From assembly GCA_947442095.1 (NCBI GenBank), contig CANEVG010000049.1, forward strand, positions 1-13,544: a DNA stretch of 13,544 bases. Direction: 5' to 3'. This DNA is from Sphingomonadaceae bacterium. Lineage in GTDB: Bacteria; Pseudomonadota; Alphaproteobacteria; Sphingomonadales; Sphingomonadaceae. The position numbers were made by a program, and so were the translations under genes. Positions 12,331 to 13,544 of this stretch are shown piece after piece. Numbering within the stretch: position 1 is the stretch's first letter; each line of letters begins with the position of its first letter. The notes under the pieces are model-generated. The model was not told where the DNA came from and did no database searches. It was given only the letters and a program-made list of their open reading frames with translations.

Positions 12331-13544
12331 TTGAAGACGTAAGCGCTGAAGTCGTCATTCTGGGCGGCGGGCTGGTGGGGATGACGCTGGCGATCGGCCT
12401 TGCCCGCGCGGGGATCACCAGCGCGGTGGTTGATAGCTTGGACCCTGCGGCGCAGACGGCGGACGGGTTTGACGGGCGCGCATCGGCAATCTCGACCGCG
12501 AGCTGGAACCTCTACACCCACCTCGGTCTGACCGAAGCGCTGGAGCCATTGGGCTGCCCCATTGCCAAGATCGCTGTGACCGACGGGATGAAGCCCGGCC
12601 GGATCGATTTCCAGCCGGGACCGGACGACGGCACACTGGGGAGGATGTTCGCCAACCGCGATCTGCGCATCGCCATGTATGCCGCTGCCGCCAAGGAAAG
12701 CGCGATCACGTTCCTGCCCAAAGCCAGGGTCTCGACACGTGAGCGCGGCGATCACGGGGTGACGGTCGGACTAGCCGATGGCCGCACCCTGACCGGGCGG
12801 CTGCTGGTAGGCGCGGAAGGGCGCGCTTCGCCGACGCGCGATGAGGCCGGCTTCACCCCTGCGCGCTGGCAGTATGGCCACCGCGCGATCATTGCCGGGC
12901 TGGCGCACGAGAAATCGCACGGCAACGTCGCGTGGGAGATTTTCTACCCCGCCGGGCCGTTTGCGCTGCTGCCGCTGCTCGATGACGCGGAAGGCAACCA
13001 TCGCTCGGCACTGGTGTGGACCGTGGGCGAGAAGGACGCGGCGGGCGTGCTGGCGCTGCCCGATGGCGCGTTTCTGGGCGCAGTGCAGGAACGGATGGGC
13101 GACATCTTCGGCAAGATCCGGCTGATGGGCGCGCGCTCTTCCTGGCCGCTGAATTTTCACCACACTGCGCGGATGGTCGCGCCGCGTCTCGCGCTCGTGG
13201 GCGATGCCGCGCACGGCATGCATCCGATTGCGGGCCAAGGCCTCAATCTGGGCCTGCGCGATGTGGCGGCGCTGGTCGAGGTGCTGACCGAGGGCATGCG
13301 GCTGGGGCTTGATCCCGGCGATGCCCAAGTCCTCGCGCGGTATGAACGCTGGCGCGCGGCGGATACCTTCATGGTTTCGGCGGCGACTGACACTCTAACG
13401 CGGCTGTTCGGCCTGCGCGGGCGGCTGCCTTCGGCGATCCGGCGGCTGGGTATGGCGGGCGTGCAGCGCCTGCCCGCGCTCAAGCACTTTTTCATGGATG
13501 AGGCGCGCGGGATGAGCGGGACGCTGCCGAGCCTGCTCCAGGCC
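12327..13544 (+). CDS. UbiH/UbiF/COQ6-family FAD-dependent monooxygenase (3' end beyond window)
   Basis: A flavoprotein hydroxylase of the ubiquinone-biosynthesis type, adding a hydroxyl to the benzoquinone ring. It is open for 406 codons to the window edge with no stop and is close to full family length. The start is GTG with GGAG 7 bases upstream. The N-terminal FAD motif is VVILGGGLVGM with Gly at 13, 14, 15 and 18; D36 ends the second strand. DGRASAIS is at 49-56, and the central DG-type motif reads GAEGR with E164 in place of Asp. The C-terminal FAD motif is GDAAHGMHPIAGQGLNLG starting at 292. Which ring position it hydroxylates cannot be told, since alphaproteobacterial members vary in regioselectivity. 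It overlaps the phosphatase gene by 4 bases and is probably translated from the same message. Confidence 0.92.
   Translation, partial: MIEDVSAEVVILGGGLVGMTLAIGLARAGITSAVVDSLDPAAQTADGFDGRASAISTASWNLYTHLGLTEALEPLGCPIAKIAVTDGMKPGRIDFQPGPDDGTLGRMFANRDLRIAMYAAAAKESAITFLPKARVSTRERGDHGVTVGLADGRTLTGRLLVGAEGRASPTRDEAGFTPARWQYGHRAIIAGLAHEKSHGNVAWEIFYPAGPFALLPLLDDAEGNHRSALVWTVGEKDAAGVLALPDGAFLGAVQERMGDIFGKIRLMGARSSWPLNFHHTARMVAPRLALVGDAAHGMHPIAGQGLNLGLRDVAALVEVLTEGMRLGLDPGDAQVLARYERWRAADTFMVSAATDTLTRLFGLRGRLPSAIRRLGMAGVQRLPALKHFFMDEARGMSGTLPSLLQA

Overview
This is a GC-rich window that reads as an ordinary chromosomal segment of an alphaproteobacterium, most likely a sphingomonad (Sphingomonadales; Erythrobacter-, Novosphingobium- or Sphingomonas-like). 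That assignment is an inference. It rests on the style of the ParC protein, on an alkaline phosphatase with the complete active site of the Sphingomonas PhoK/SPAP enzyme, and on the codon bias. Coding density is very high. No tRNA, rRNA, insertion sequence, integrase or CRISPR array is visible.

Layout, left to right. Bases 1-135 are the 3' end of an unrecognised gene that is much AT-richer than the rest. A co-directional run follows: a SulP-family anion transporter, a type II beta-carbonic anhydrase 27 bases later, and a family 2 glycosyltransferase 23 bases after that. The first two look like a bicarbonate transport and hydration pair. Next come two DJ-1/PfpI-superfamily genes facing tail to tail, separated by a perfect GC-rich hairpin. 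The second has a strongly acidic C-terminal tail and is divergent from parC (topoisomerase IV subunit A). Between them lies an 18-bp palindrome abutting a consensus -10 box. parC overlaps by 4 bases a short-chain dehydrogenase/reductase gene.

The right part starts with a minus-strand pair: a DsbD/ScsB-type membrane thiol reductase and, after it, a 53-codon candidate small membrane protein with a good ribosome binding site. Divergent from dsbD is a secreted PhoK-like alkaline phosphatase gene. It overlaps by 4 bases a UbiH/COQ6-family FAD monooxygenase gene that runs off the right edge without a stop.

Most genes are known families, and I do not see a clear new multi-gene defence or biosynthetic system. 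The least-explained items are the small minus-strand ORF at 8144-8305, the palindrome and promoter in front of parC, the low-GC gene end at the left edge, and the acidic-tailed DJ-1 protein.
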